Shown: piece after piece, positions 44,578 to 54,016 of the stretch
Position numbering within the stretch: the first letter of the stretch is position 1
How the letters are laid out: every line of letters starts with the position of its first letter
NCBI GenBank assembly: GCA_014055495.1
Contig: WIAG01000020.1
Span: 1-59,286, forward strand
DNA length: 59,286 bases
DNA from: Nitrospira sp. CR1.2
GTDB taxonomy: Bacteria > Nitrospirota > Nitrospiria > Nitrospirales > Nitrospiraceae
Reading direction: 5' to 3'
Notes under the pieces: model-generated
The model's input: the letters and a program-made list of their open reading frames with translations, nothing else
What the model was told of the DNA's origin: nothing
The model's database searches: none
Program-made: the position numbers and the translations under genes

Positions 44578-45600
44578 ATGGGGGATTCAAAAGGGGTGGT
44601 GCTCGTCACCGGTGCCGCCGGGTTTATCGGATCTCATGTGGCCAGGCGATTGCTGGATCGCGGGGAGGCCGTGCTGGGTCTGGACAACCTGAACGATTAC
44701 TACGACGTCTGCCTGAAGGCGGCACGCCTGGCGCGCCTGCAGTCGCATCCGCAATTTCAGTTTGTGAAACTGGATGTGTCGGATCGGCCTGGTATGGCAG
44801 CCCTCTTCGAGCAGCAAGCCATTCGGCGGGTGGTGCATTTGGCGGCACAGGCCGGTGTGCGGTATTCGCTCGTGAATCCCCATGCCTACACGGCGAGCAA
44901 TGTCGACGGGTTTCTGAACATCCTGGAAGGGTGCCGGCATCACCGGGTCGAGCATCTGGTCTATGCCTCCACGAGTTCGGTCTATGGCGGCCATACGAAA
45001 ATGCCGTTTTCGGTGCATGACAACGTCGATCATCCGGTCTCGCTGTATGCGGCGACGAAGAAGGCCAACGAGTTGATGGCGCACTGTTATGCGCACTTGT
45101 ACCGGTTCCCGATCACGGGGCTGCGGTTCTTCACCGTCTATGGTCCTTGGGGTCGTCCGGATATGGCGCTGTTCTTGTTCACGAAGGCGATTCTCGAAGG
45201 TAAACCCATCGATGTCTTCAATCACGGGAAGATGCAACGGGACTTCACCTATGTCGACGATATCGCCGAGGGCGTCTTGCGCACGCTCGATCGGCCCGCT
45301 CAGGCCGATCCGCACTGGGTGAGCGACAACCCCGACCCAGGAAGCAGCTCCGCCCCCTACCGGCTGTACAACATCGGTAATCATCAGCCGGTCGAACTGT
45401 TGCGATTTATCGAGGTGCTGGAACAGACGCTGGGCATGAAAGCCCAAAAGAACTTCTTGCCTCTCCAGGCAGGCGATGTGCCGGCCACCTATGCCGACGT
45501 CGCGGATTTGATGCGCGATACCGGTTTTAAGCCTGCTACGTCGATCGAAACCGGGATCGCCCGATTCGTCGAGTGGTACCGGGAGTATTACAAGATCTAG
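44578..45600 (+). CDS. NAD-dependent epimerase, UDP-glucuronate 4-epimerase-like
   Basis: The 340-residue short-chain dehydrogenase/reductase has [27 protein letters not shown] and the catalytic Ser/Tyr-x-x-x-Lys ([18 protein letters not shown]). [46 protein letters not shown] is characteristic of the LpsL/GAE UDP-glucuronate 4-epimerase group. It interconverts UDP-glucuronate and UDP-galacturonate for surface polysaccharide. AAAAGGAG precedes ATG 44578. The glycosidase-like/SUMF1 gene follows. Confidence 0.93.
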   Translation: MGDSKGVVLVTGAAGFIGSHVARRLLDRGEAVLGLDNLNDYYDVCLKAARLARLQSHPQFQFVKLDVSDRPGMAALFEQQAIRRVVHLAAQAGVRYSLVNPHAYTASNVDGFLNILEGCRHHRVEHLVYASTSSVYGGHTKMPFSVHDNVDHPVSLYAATKKANELMAHCYAHLYRFPITGLRFFTVYGPWGRPDMALFLFTKAILEGKPIDVFNHGKMQRDFTYVDDIAEGVLRTLDRPAQADPHWVSDNPDPGSSSAPYRLYNIGNHQPVELLRFIEVLEQTLGMKAQKNFLPLQAGDVPATYADVADLMRDTGFKPATSIETGIARFVEWYREYYKI

Positions 45601-45759
45601 CTCGGTCCTGCACACTGCCTACGCATAGACGATCTGCTTGTACGCAGAGAAAGAGTATTGCCATCGACAGGCTGTCGTGTAAGTGATGGTCAGGTGGCAA
45701 TTGGACAAGTAGAGCGGTCTCCGACCGCTGCTCAGCCTCCAGCTCACTTCGCTTGCACC

Positions 45760-47934
45760 ATGAATCATCAGCCAGAATGTTCCCGTCGACAGCTGATCAA
45801 GGCTCTCATCGGACTTGGGTTCGTAGTTGTGGCACGTTCACCCGGTGCTCTTTTTGCGGAGGGATCGATTGAGTCAAAGGTTGATGGCGCCGCTCCGCTG
45901 ATTCACGCACCGACGGACCCCCGGCTATGGCCTTCCTGGAAGAACGGACTGAAGGAATGGCGGGATCGTGCACGCGCAGCTCTGAGATACGACGGTCGGC
46001 GCTACCACGAACCAGCTCAGGCCTGGAGTGTATCCAGCTTTTGCAGTTGTTTTCTCATGTTGTATGACCAGACCTTCTTCAATCAGCAATCCGGTCGATA
46101 TGAGGTAGAAGCCTTCTTGCGAAAGAGCATGGAGGACTTCGGTGGCTTTGACAACCTTATTCTGTGGCAGGCCTATCCGCGAATCGGAGTAGATGACCGC
46201 AATCAATTCGACTTTTACCGGGATATGCCAGGAGGGCTCCCCGGCATTCGAGATGTTGTCAGGCGCTGTCACCGGCTTGGGGTGAAAGCGTTGGTTGTGT
46301 ACAAACCGTGGGATCTTGGAACCAGGCGTGAGGCTGTATCCGATATCGAAGCATTAGCAGCATTGGTCGGAGAGACTGAGGCAGACGGCGTGTATCTCGA
46401 TACGATGTCCGAGGCACCAGGGGGCCTGCGTGCCGTTCTTGACGGAGTTGGTTCTGGGCTCGTTCTAGAAGGGGAAGGCGCGCTGCCGCTTGAGCGTGTG
46501 CATGACCATCTCATGTCTTGGGCACAAAACTTTGGTGACGGTGACGTTCCAGGCATTCTCAGGAACAAGTGGTTGGAGCGCCGACATATGATGCATCAGA
46601 CGGCACGATGGCAGCGCGATCGTTATCGCCAGCTACAGACTGCGTGGATGAACGGCAGTGGCGTGGTCGTCTGGGAGAATGTATTTGGTTCATGGGTTGG
46701 GTGGTCGGCTCGGGACCGGGCGACCTTGCGCACCATGCTCCGGATTCAAAGGCATTTTGCCGACATTTTTTCAGGAGAAGGCTGGACGCCGCTCGTTCAG
46801 ACCGAAGTTCCTGGTGTCTATGCCACGCTGTGGGAAAAGGGGGGCATCAAACTCTGGACATTGATCAATCGTCAAGACCAGCCGGTTTCAGGGGTGGTGT
46901 TGAAGATACCAGCGGTGGAGCATGCAAGTTATTACGATGTGGTGATGGGCGAAAAGCTTGATCCTCCGGTCGAGCATGGACACGTGTTGCTCTATGGAAA
47001 GCTGGAATCTCACGGCATCGGCGGTTTTGTGGCGGGAACTTCAGGACCGCTCGGGTCCGATTTTGAGCGACTGATAGCCCTACAGCGAGGTCATCAAACG
47101 AGTGTGGCCGGGCTTGGAAATTTCCCACAGCGCCCTGTGCTGCTCATCAGTGAACCATTGCACTATGGTCGCGAGACCGACCGTACTCTTTCAGGCATGG
47201 TTAGGATCCCATCCGCGAGCCTGATCATGCGAGTGCAAATCCGGACGAGAGAATGCGGATTCTATGGCAATGAACTTGAACAAGATGAACTGTACGGTAA
47301 TTTGAATAAACCTCGGCTCTTCGAGCGCCGGGTTACAGTGCCAGCCTTTGCCATTGATGCCACTCCCGTCACCAATGCGCAGTATGCTGAGTTTCTTCGG
47401 GCTACTGGTTATACACCTCATTTTCGAGAAAACTTTCTGAAACATTGGACTGGTGGGAGCGTGCCTGTCGGCAAGGAAGACCACCCGGTGGTGTATGTCA
47501 GTTTGGACGATGCTCGCGCGTATGCGCGTTGGTCAGCGAAGGCCATCCCGAGCGAAGAACAGTGGCAATATGCGGCTCAAGGCCCGGAAGGGCTCACGTA
47601 CCCTTGGGGCAACACGATGGAGCCCGGCCGGTGCAACGGCGGTCAATCGGGTGGGACAACGGGCGTGCGGGCATTTCCCGCAGGGCGATCGCCGTTCGGG
47701 TGTTATGACTTCTGCGGCAATGTGTGGGAATGGACAGAAAGTGAACGTACGGATGGTCGCACGCGATTCTGCATGATTCGAGGTGGCTCCTATTACACCG
47801 CGGAGGGGTCTCATTGGTACATGGATGGCGGCCCCCGGCCCACTAACTATGCGGCCAAGTTTCTCCTGTTGTGGCCTGGATTGGATCGCTGCGCGACAAT
47901 CGGTTTTCGGTGCGTCGCCCCCCTGCAACAATAG
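45760..47934 (+). CDS. Tat-signal protein fusing glycosidase-like and SUMF1 domains
   Basis: The 724-residue protein starts with a twin-arginine signal (CSRRQLIKALIGLG). Residues about 60-360 look like a TIM-barrel glycosidase: FDNLILWQAYPRIGVDDRN, GVKALVVYKPWDLGTR, EADGVYLDTMSEAPGG with candidate Asp near 209, and VLEGEGALP with candidate Glu near 237. A beta-sandwich-like segment (KLWTLINRQDQPVSGVVLKIP) follows. A SUMF1 domain covers about 520-722 (VPAFAIDATPVTNAQYAEF, IPSEEQWQYAAQG, CGNVWEWTES, IGFRCVAPL). The SUMF1 part lacks the FGE cysteine pair. I cannot name the glycosidase family. Composition is slightly more AT-rich than its neighbours. A longer frame from 45658 is rejected because the Tat signal begins at 45760. 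Confidence 0.8.
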   Translation: MNHQPECSRRQLIKALIGLGFVVVARSPGALFAEGSIESKVDGAAPLIHAPTDPRLWPSWKNGLKEWRDRARAALRYDGRRYHEPAQAWSVSSFCSCFLMLYDQTFFNQQSGRYEVEAFLRKSMEDFGGFDNLILWQAYPRIGVDDRNQFDFYRDMPGGLPGIRDVVRRCHRLGVKALVVYKPWDLGTRREAVSDIEALAALVGETEADGVYLDTMSEAPGGLRAVLDGVGSGLVLEGEGALPLERVHDHLMSWAQNFGDGDVPGILRNKWLERRHMMHQTARWQRDRYRQLQTAWMNGSGVVVWENVFGSWVGWSARDRATLRTMLRIQRHFADIFSGEGWTPLVQTEVPGVYATLWEKGGIKLWTLINRQDQPVSGVVLKIPAVEHASYYDVVMGEKLDPPVEHGHVLLYGKLESHGIGGFVAGTSGPLGSDFERLIALQRGHQTSVAGLGNFPQRPVLLISEPLHYGRETDRTLSGMVRIPSASLIMRVQIRTRECGFYGNELEQDELYGNLNKPRLFERRVTVPAFAIDATPVTNAQYAEFLRATGYTPHFRENFLKHWTGGSVPVGKEDHPVVYVSLDDARAYARWSAKAIPSEEQWQYAAQGPEGLTYPWGNTMEPGRCNGGQSGGTTGVRAFPAGRSPFGCYDFCGNVWEWTESERTDGRTRFCMIRGGSYYTAEGSHWYMDGGPRPTNYAAKFLLLWPGLDRCATIGFRCVAPLQQ

Positions 47935-48390
47935 AAATACTTCACTGTGTCTCCGATACCTCTCCCTCGATTCATTCTCGGTGTAGGCCAAATTGTCCGG
48001 CCCTGAGAGCATTCGCCCCCTGCACATGAGGATGTACTCGATCAAGGGGGCTGCCTCGTACTACACGGCTTGGCGCTAGTGAGATGGGGAAACGGGCCGT
48101 TCCTTCATCATCAGCCGAACGGCAAAGTGCGCCAGGAGCGAACGGAACAGCACCAGCCTTGAAACATGCTCCATGGTTGGAAGACCGTATCGTGTCGACA
48201 ATTCTCTGTTCTTCGAAGTTGGCGGTTCGTGCCAAGTGCAACTGAGAATCTTTTATTATCGATCGCGGTGAAGCGGCAGACGATTTGAATGGTGGGCTCC
48301 TCCATCCCATCGCCAGTCGCTGGCAGAGTACTTTGGACGACGTCAAGCGCGCCCTTGTTGCTGTCGGATGGATGGAGTAAAGTGAAGATC
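47935..48390 (+). other. 456-nt intergenic region
   Basis: No gene, tRNA or strong hairpin is visible. Small frames on both strands overlap and look random. Confidence 0.4.
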
Positions 48391-48798
48391 ATGCAACTCG
48401 GCATTCGGAAAGTGTCGACAGTAGGCGCTCTGGTTGTGTCAGGCTTGCTGCATGTCGGCGGGATGGGCGCGGCACTGGCGGATTCAACTTCGACCGATAC
48501 CCCGGCGTGGACCGAGTTACGGACCCAGGCGTCGAGCGAGGGAACGCAAGCTCTCGCAGCAAGCGATCAGCGATCGGATCTGTTCCGTCAGGCACCCACG
48601 GTGAGCGGTCAGGTGCGCGTCAATGAGCAGACCCTGATTCCCTACATCGGTGCCGGCTTTGGAGGAGGGTTCGTCACCGAGCGTGACCGGGCGTTGAATC
48701 TTCAGCCGGTGCTACCGCAGCAGAGTCTCTTCGGCGATTCCATGGGGAAGAGCATGATGCCGAACGAGTTCCAGATGGGCGTCCGCATTCCATTCTAG
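48391..48798 (+). CDS. Small secreted hypothetical protein
   Basis: The 135-residue product has a signal peptide (VGALVVSGLLHVGGMGAALA), a Gln/Ser-rich region and a C-terminal GAGFGGGFVTERDRALNLQPVLPQ segment. It ends FQMGVRIPF with a terminal Phe, which hints at a beta-strand that could enter the outer membrane. I do not recognise a family. A GTG at 48382, with GGAG 4 nt upstream, may be the true start, adding three residues. Confidence 0.65.
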   Translation: MQLGIRKVSTVGALVVSGLLHVGGMGAALADSTSTDTPAWTELRTQASSEGTQALAASDQRSDLFRQAPTVSGQVRVNEQTLIPYIGAGFGGGFVTERDRALNLQPVLPQQSLFGDSMGKSMMPNEFQMGVRIPF

Positions 48799-48843
48799 TC
48801 CCAATCCATACCCCACATGATCGTGCGGATCTCGGTGCGTGCC

Positions 48844-49539
48844 TCAATCACCGGGTGGAAAGAGTCGTCGGGCCAAGTCTTTCGGCTGGATTCCGTCCAG
48901 GGAGGAAACGACCCAATGCGCGTCGGTGAGTTGCGCCGCCGGGTAGGTGGTCGCAACCGCAAGCACGCGCATGCCGGCCTTCAACGCCGCCTGAATCCCG
49001 GCGCGGGAATCTTCTATCACCACACATTTGCTTGACCGAAGGAGCGGTGGTCTGGGGCGGCGGGCGTTGAGTTGTCGCAGGGCAAATTCGTAGATCGCGG
49101 GGTCGGGCTTGCCGATGGCACATTCGTCGGCGGATACGATGAGTTCGAAACACTGTTCGATGGCCGTTCCCGCAAGGGCGGAGATAATCTGTTCCCGTCG
49201 TCCCCCCGAGGCGATGGCCAGCCGGTATTGTCCCACGGCCTGTTCCACAAACCCCGGTACCCAGGGAAACAGTGCCGGCTTCTGTGCCGCAGTATGGTCA
49301 CGGAAGAGAGCCGCCTTGCGCTCGGCGATCCGGGCTTGGATCGAGGGATCGCATCGGCCGTCCCGTTTCAGAAGCAGGGCGGCGGCACATGTCCGCTCAT
49401 CCATCCCGAGGTAGGTGCCGTAGTATTCCTCCTTGCTCAGCATGAGTCCGGAGTCGGCCAGCGCCTGTTGAAAACATTCCAGATGCGGGGTTTTGTCGTC
49501 GGCAATGACGCCGTTGAAATCGAACACGATGGCGCGCAG
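48844..49539 (-). CDS. HAD-superfamily hydrolase (beta-phosphoglucomutase-like)
   Basis: The approximately 231-residue HAD IA protein has motif I VFDFNGVIAD, motif II AIASGG, a Lys in AIGKPDPAIY and motif IV VIEDSRAGIQAALKAGM, with a helical cap after motif I. Motif I reads DFNG rather than DLDG, so the second Asp (general acid/base) is replaced by Asn. The start is unusual: AAAGGAG on the complement lies 7 nt before an in-frame CTG at 49539, and no in-frame ATG/GTG/TTG has good spacing. A GTG at 49527 is the alternative. Substrate is probably a phospho-sugar. Confidence 0.85.
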   Translation of the reverse strand: MRAIVFDFNGVIADDKTPHLECFQQALADSGLMLSKEEYYGTYLGMDERTCAAALLLKRDGRCDPSIQARIAERKAALFRDHTAAQKPALFPWVPGFVEQAVGQYRLAIASGGRREQIISALAGTAIEQCFELIVSADECAIGKPDPAIYEFALRQLNARRPRPPLLRSSKCVVIEDSRAGIQAALKAGMRVLAVATTYPAAQLTDAHWVVSSLDGIQPKDLARRLFPPGD

Positions 49540-49707
49540 AGCAACTCTCCTTTGTGCAGTGCAGACCGGATGGACCGGCGCATCACTGTAATCGAGTGCC
49601 GGGCGTAGGACAACGGGAACGCCTTGTTCCAGCGAGGCCCCTACGGTATGCTGCGTCCCGAATCTGCATTGTAGCCTTTCACGCGGTGTACCGGCCCAAT
49701 TTCCTCT

Positions 49708-51732
49708 ATGAGTGACTACGCAGTTCTCGGCGACCTGTTGGTGATCTATGCAGTGTCCACTGCAGTCGTCTTCACGTTCCACCAATTCCGCCTGCCGTCG
49801 ATCGCCGGCTTTCTTGTGGCCGGGGCCCTGATCGGCCCGCACGGGTTGCATCTGATTCCCGATGTGTCGCAGGTCCAGGTGCTGGCGGAGATCGGCATCG
49901 TGTTGTTGTTGTTCACGATCGGCATGGAGTTTTCGTCCGCGCATTTTGCGGCGGCCCGCCGTACGCTGATGGTGGCGGCACCGGTGCAGACCGGAGGGGT
50001 CCTCATTCTCGCGCTGCTCGGGGCGTTGGTTGTCGGGCTGTCCTACCAGCAGGGCATTTTCTGGGGGTTCCTGCTCTCGCTCAGCAGCACGGCCATTGTC
50101 TTGAAAGCCCTCTCGGAGCAGGGAGAGAGCGATTCATTCCACGGCCGTGCCACGGTGGCGATCTTGATTTTCCAGGACCTTGCGGTCGTCCCGATGATGC
50201 TCATCACGCCGATTCTGGCCACGCCCAGCGGGAGTGCGATGGGGATGGTGCTGATGACACTGGTGAAAGCGGCGGTCGTGGTCGGGTTGATCGTCGCAGC
50301 GGCCTGGTATTTGGTGCCGCGCCTATTGCGGCATATCGTGCGGAGTCGAAGCCGCGAATTGTTCCTGCTTTCGATCATAGTGTTGTGCCTGGGGATTGCC
50401 TGGTTGACGTCGTTGGGCGGCTTGTCGCTCGCCTTGGGTGCCTTCATCGCGGGGCTGGTGATGTCGGAGTCGGAGTACAGTCACCAAGCGTTGGCGGAGG
50501 TCCTGCCGTTCCGCGACAGCTTTAATAGTTTGTTTTTCGTGTCGATCGGCGTCTTGATGGACCTGCGGGTGGTGTTGGACCATCCCTTCATCGTCTTGGG
50601 TCTGTTGCTGGCCGTGATCACCGGCAAGCTGCTCACCGGCGCTGGGGCAATGGTGGCGGCAGGGGCTCCTCCAAGGTCGGCATTGCTGGTTGGAGTCGCG
50701 CTTGCGCAGGTCGGAGAGTTCAGCTTCATCCTTGCGCAGCAGGGGCAGGACGCCGGCCTCTTTACGGGGGATCAGTACCAGTTGTTCCTCGCGGTGTCGG
50801 TGTTGACGATGGTGGTGACGCCCTTCGGCATGCAGTGGTCTCCCCATCTGGGGAGGAGGATCGAGGCGTTACAACGGGTTCGAGGGTGGATGCCGACGCG
50901 CACGGCGGCGCACGTTGAGCAATTGGAGGGCACGCAGGTCCGCATCAAGGACCATGTCATCATTGTGGGCTATGGGCTCAATGGTCGCAACCTGGCTCGC
51001 GTGCTGGGTGAAACGGAAATTCCGCATGTGGCGCTGGATTTGGACGGCGAGACCGTGCGTCGCGAGGCGCGCCATGGCGTGCCGATCTATTACGGCGACG
51101 GCTCAAACGCCAATGTGCTACGGCATATGAAGATCGAAGACGCCAAAGTGCTGGTCGTCGCCCTGTCCGATCCCTTTACCGCGCGAAGGACGGTCAAGGT
51201 CGCGAAGGGTCTGAATGCGAAGTTACACATCGTGGTGCGGACGCGGTACCTCCGGGAGCTGGAAGAGCTGCACCAGTTGGGTGCGGATGACGTGGTGCCG
51301 GAAGAATTTGAGACGTCGATCGAGATTTTTGCCCTGGTGCTGCGCACCTACAGCCTGCCGCAGGAATTCGTGGCGCGCAAGGCCGAGCAGATCCGACGGG
51401 AAGGGTATGCCTTGCTGCGGCGCAGTGAAATGCCGGAATTGGCGCATCACCTCCGTGGCGGGACATTGACCGATGTCGAGGTGGAAACCTGCCGGATCGA
51501 TGATGAAGCGCCGGCGGTGGGAAAATCGTTGGCGGAACTGTCCATTCGCCCGCGGACCGGTGCCTCGGTGATCGCCTGGACCCGGAGTCAGGTGACGCAA
51601 TCCAATCCGTCGGAGCAGGTGCGCCTGCAGGCCGGTGATGTGGTCACACTGCTTGGAGCCCGCGACCAGATTCGCCGGGCCATGGCGCTCTTGAATGAAC
51701 CCAACCACGGTACGAGCCACCCGATGGGCTAG
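49708..51732 (+). CDS. CPA2-family cation/proton antiporter with TrkA domains (KefB/C-like)
   Basis: The 674-residue membrane protein has an N-terminal antiporter domain of about 12 helices (residues 5-380, IAGFLVAGALIGPHGLHLIP, LLLFTIGMEFS, VAILIFQDLAVVPMMLI). A cytoplasmic TrkA-N (RCK) domain starts near 415 with HVIIVGYGLNGRNLARVL and the Asp of ALDLDGE. A TrkA-C domain near 580-665 ends the protein (LRGGTLTDVEVETCRIDDE, VRLQAGDVVTLLG). It probably exchanges K+ or Na+ for protons under nucleotide control and is relevant to ion homeostasis. Confidence 0.94.
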   Translation: MSDYAVLGDLLVIYAVSTAVVFTFHQFRLPSIAGFLVAGALIGPHGLHLIPDVSQVQVLAEIGIVLLLFTIGMEFSSAHFAAARRTLMVAAPVQTGGVLILALLGALVVGLSYQQGIFWGFLLSLSSTAIVLKALSEQGESDSFHGRATVAILIFQDLAVVPMMLITPILATPSGSAMGMVLMTLVKAAVVVGLIVAAAWYLVPRLLRHIVRSRSRELFLLSIIVLCLGIAWLTSLGGLSLALGAFIAGLVMSESEYSHQALAEVLPFRDSFNSLFFVSIGVLMDLRVVLDHPFIVLGLLLAVITGKLLTGAGAMVAAGAPPRSALLVGVALAQVGEFSFILAQQGQDAGLFTGDQYQLFLAVSVLTMVVTPFGMQWSPHLGRRIEALQRVRGWMPTRTAAHVEQLEGTQVRIKDHVIIVGYGLNGRNLARVLGETEIPHVALDLDGETVRREARHGVPIYYGDGSNANVLRHMKIEDAKVLVVALSDPFTARRTVKVAKGLNAKLHIVVRTRYLRELEELHQLGADDVVPEEFETSIEIFALVLRTYSLPQEFVARKAEQIRREGYALLRRSEMPELAHHLRGGTLTDVEVETCRIDDEAPAVGKSLAELSIRPRTGASVIAWTRSQVTQSNPSEQVRLQAGDVVTLLGARDQIRRAMALLNEPNHGTSHPMG

Positions 51733-51764
51733 CCTCACCGGTCTTGCCCGAGTTCCCCGCCCTG

Positions 51765-52853
51765 CTAACTTCTCCAGCGAAGCGTGACGCGGTCTTTCAA
51801 CGGATGGTCCAACGGGGTTCCCGTTTGCACCGAGGTCAGGTAGGCGGCCTTCAGTTTGTAGTACCACTTGGCGGGGGTGTCGGCGTCGTCGATCAGCATC
51901 AGTGCCGGTTTGTATTTCAATCCCACCGCTTGCCGTTCCATGGCCTGTTTGTCCTGCTTCATGAAAATATTGGCGAAATACCGGAAGAGGGGCTTGGCGA
52001 GCGGGAGCCAAGGAAGGATGTTCCAGGCGGCGGCAAAGTCGATTCGGCATTGCTGCTCCCCCACCGGTGTCACGGTGGCACGAGAGGAGACGAACATCGA
52101 ACCACACTGCACGAACTCAAACCGTTGATTGGGGAGGACGAAGTCGATGGTCGTCGTCAGCGGCCCGCCGTAGAGTGTGTTGAGCAGCTTGTACGGTCCG
52201 CTGTTCTTGGAGGGCGCGTGCGGCACCATCCGGAACCCGTTGGGGATGGGCTCGAAGGTCTTGGCCTTGTCGTGCATACTGGCTTGTGTTCGCCACCACG
52301 AGCTTTGGTGGACGAAGGGGCCGTGTGCCGGATCCATGAGACCCACGATACCGTCGTCGATGGTGCAGTCCAGGATCGTGGAGATGTGGACCATGCGATA
52401 GGGTGTGGACGGCAGCGGAAGGCGTGGGAGTTCCGGCACTGGCAGATCTGGCCGTTGCGGATCGGGCAGATAGACCCACACGTACCCGTCTGCTTCCTGG
52501 CATGGGTAGGAGGTGATCCCGATCTTCTCCGGTCGAAGCGCCGATCCCTCGACAAGGGCCGGAATATGACGACAGCGACCGCCTGTATCGAATTGCCATC
52601 CGTGATAGGCGCACTCGACCCGTTCTCCGTCGAAGTGACCGAACGACAAGGGCATGCCGCGATGCGGACAAATATCTCGCATGGCCGCCACGGCACCTTG
52701 CCGGTCACGGCACACGAGAATCGGCTGCCCCAACATGACCTGGGTCTGCATCTGGCCGACGGCCAAGGCCTCGCTGGTTACGGCAGGATACCAGAAACCG
52801 AACAGGGGGGCGCTTTTCGTCGGTTTGAGTTCCGTGATGAGGTCTGTGTTCAT
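51765..52853 (-). CDS. Rieske 2Fe-2S oxygenase (VanA/PaO-like)
   Basis: The 362-residue oxygenase alpha subunit has a Rieske domain with CPH at residues 62-64 and CAYH at 81-84. A mononuclear iron domain follows, with DGIVGLMDPAHGPFVH giving the His ligands and bridging Asp. The length and layout resemble vanillate demethylase or pheophorbide a oxygenase types, which use separate reductases. No reductase gene is adjacent. The substrate is unknown. ATG 52853 is used (MNTDLITELK). A TTGACC-17-TATAGT promoter lies 35-70 nt upstream. Confidence 0.92.
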   Translation of the reverse strand: MNTDLITELKPTKSAPLFGFWYPAVTSEALAVGQMQTQVMLGQPILVCRDRQGAVAAMRDICPHRGMPLSFGHFDGERVECAYHGWQFDTGGRCRHIPALVEGSALRPEKIGITSYPCQEADGYVWVYLPDPQRPDLPVPELPRLPLPSTPYRMVHISTILDCTIDDGIVGLMDPAHGPFVHQSSWWRTQASMHDKAKTFEPIPNGFRMVPHAPSKNSGPYKLLNTLYGGPLTTTIDFVLPNQRFEFVQCGSMFVSSRATVTPVGEQQCRIDFAAAWNILPWLPLAKPLFRYFANIFMKQDKQAMERQAVGLKYKPALMLIDDADTPAKWYYKLKAAYLTSVQTGTPLDHPLKDRVTLRWRS

Positions 52854-52893
52854 GGAAGACCAGGCAAGCTTCCGAGGCTGAATGAATGAGTGG

Positions 52894-52922
52894 ACTATAA
52901 CGGCGGGCCCGCAACAGGTCAA
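52894..52922 (-). promoter_or_regulatory. Promoter of the Rieske oxygenase gene
   Basis: On the complement, TTGACC (52922-52917), 17 nt of spacer and TATAGT (52899-52894). It is divergent from the DsrE2 promoter about 100 nt away. Confidence 0.65.
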
Positions 52923-52998
52923 GCAACCGCCTGTGTTGGCTGAAGTCAGCGCCGTGGCGATGCCTCTGCGGGGAGGCCATGGTCCAGGGGCGCATTTC

Positions 52999-53028
52999 TT
53001 GACAAGAAAAAGAAGCGGAGACTATAGT
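52999..53028 (+). promoter_or_regulatory. Promoter of the dsrE2-tusA pair
   Basis: A perfect TTGACA (52999-53004), 18 nt of A/G-rich spacer and TATAGT (53023-53028). The start codon is at 53082. Confidence 0.7.
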
Positions 53029-53081
53029 CCTTTTCAGTAGTTTACCCTGTTCTCACTGTGGCTTGAGAGGCGAGGGATGCG

Positions 53082-53612
53082 ATGACGACCGCACAAATCG
53101 AACCGACAGCGGCTCTGGCGGAACTCCGTGACTCTAAGGCGGAACGCGTCACGATCGTTCTCCTGAGCGGAGATCTGGATAAGGCCATGGCCGCGTTTAT
53201 TATTGCGACGGGCGCCGCTGCCATGGGTATGCAGGTGACGGTGTTCTTCACCTTCTGGGGCCTTAACACGATCCGCAAGAAGGGGGCGAGCAGTTCCGCG
53301 TCGGACTGGCTGCGCCGGATGTTCGGTCTTCTGAACAAGGGGGGGGCCGACACCTTGCCGCTGTCCCGCTTTCATTTCTGGGGATTGGGCACCAAGATGA
53401 TGCAGGTGGTGATGAGGCAGAATCGGATGCCCGGCGTGCCGGAGTTGATGCAGATGGCGTTGGACCTGGGAGTCCGCTTCATCGCCTGTACGACGACGAT
53501 GGGGTTGATGGGGATTACCAAGGACACCTTGATCGACGGGGTGGATCAGTTTGCCGGGGTGACCACCTACTTGGCGGAGGCCAAGCAAGGCAGTGTCAAT
53601 CTGTTCATTTAA
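53082..53612 (+). CDS. DsrE2-family sulfur-relay protein
   Basis: The 176-residue protein matches DsrE2 (DsrE/F/H-like): VTIVLLSGDLDKAMAAFIIATGAAAMGMQVTVFFTFWGLNTIRK, then DTLPLSRFHFWGLGTKMM, MPGVPELMQMALDLGVRFIACTTTMGLMGI. A conserved Cys in the IACTTTMG loop is the likely sulfur carrier. Two hydrophobic helices suggest membrane association as in other DsrE2 proteins. tusA follows after 19 nt, a pairing known in sulfur-oxidising and sulfur-trafficking bacteria. No hdr, sox or dsrAB genes are nearby. Confidence 0.92.
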   Translation: MTTAQIEPTAALAELRDSKAERVTIVLLSGDLDKAMAAFIIATGAAAMGMQVTVFFTFWGLNTIRKKGASSSASDWLRRMFGLLNKGGADTLPLSRFHFWGLGTKMMQVVMRQNRMPGVPELMQMALDLGVRFIACTTTMGLMGITKDTLIDGVDQFAGVTTYLAEAKQGSVNLFI

Positions 53613-53631
53613 GAAGGGCTGAGGAGATGGC

Positions 53632-53877
53632 ATGATACAGGCGGATGTGAAGCTGGATACGCTCGGGTATTTCTGTCCGATGCCGATCATTCTGACGTCG
53701 AAGAAGATCAAGGAACTGACGATGGGTCAGGTACTGGAAGTGGTTTCGGACGATGAAGGCATCAAGAAAGATATGCCGGCCTGGTGTGAAACGACCGGCC
53801 ATCAAATGGTGGGGTTGGAGGAAGAGCAGAGTTCTTCCAAGCGGATTTACAAGGCATTCGTCAAGAAGGCCAAGTAA
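53632..53877 (+). CDS. tusA: TusA-family sulfurtransferase
   Basis: The 81-residue protein has the TusA signature LDTLGYFCPMPIILTSKKI with the sulfur-carrying Cys at residue 15. The C-terminal half reads VVSDDEGIKKDMPAWCETTGHQMVGLEEE. TusA shuttles persulfide sulfur for tRNA thiolation, molybdenum cofactor or sulfur oxidation. Linkage to DsrE2 points to a DsrE2-TusA relay. GAGGAG precedes the ATG. A terminator follows. Confidence 0.95.
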   Translation: MIQADVKLDTLGYFCPMPIILTSKKIKELTMGQVLEVVSDDEGIKKDMPAWCETTGHQMVGLEEEQSSSKRIYKAFVKKAK

Positions 53878-53918
53878 CAGTCAGCGACAGGCCCACATGC
53901 GAGGCTGTCACGTGTGAG

Positions 53919-53956
53919 CAAGCCGGAGGGGATGACCGCAACCCCCCGGCTTTTTT
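53919..53956 (+). terminator. Rho-independent terminator after tusA
   Basis: AAGCCGG (53920-53926) pairs with CCGGCTT (53946-53952), extended by AGGGG/CCCC, and runs into six T residues. Confidence 0.8.
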
Positions 53957-54016
53957 CTTGTGTTGAAACGCTTCCGGTGAAGGTGCCATGCCTGAAGAGA
54001 TGGGAGTAGCCGCGCA

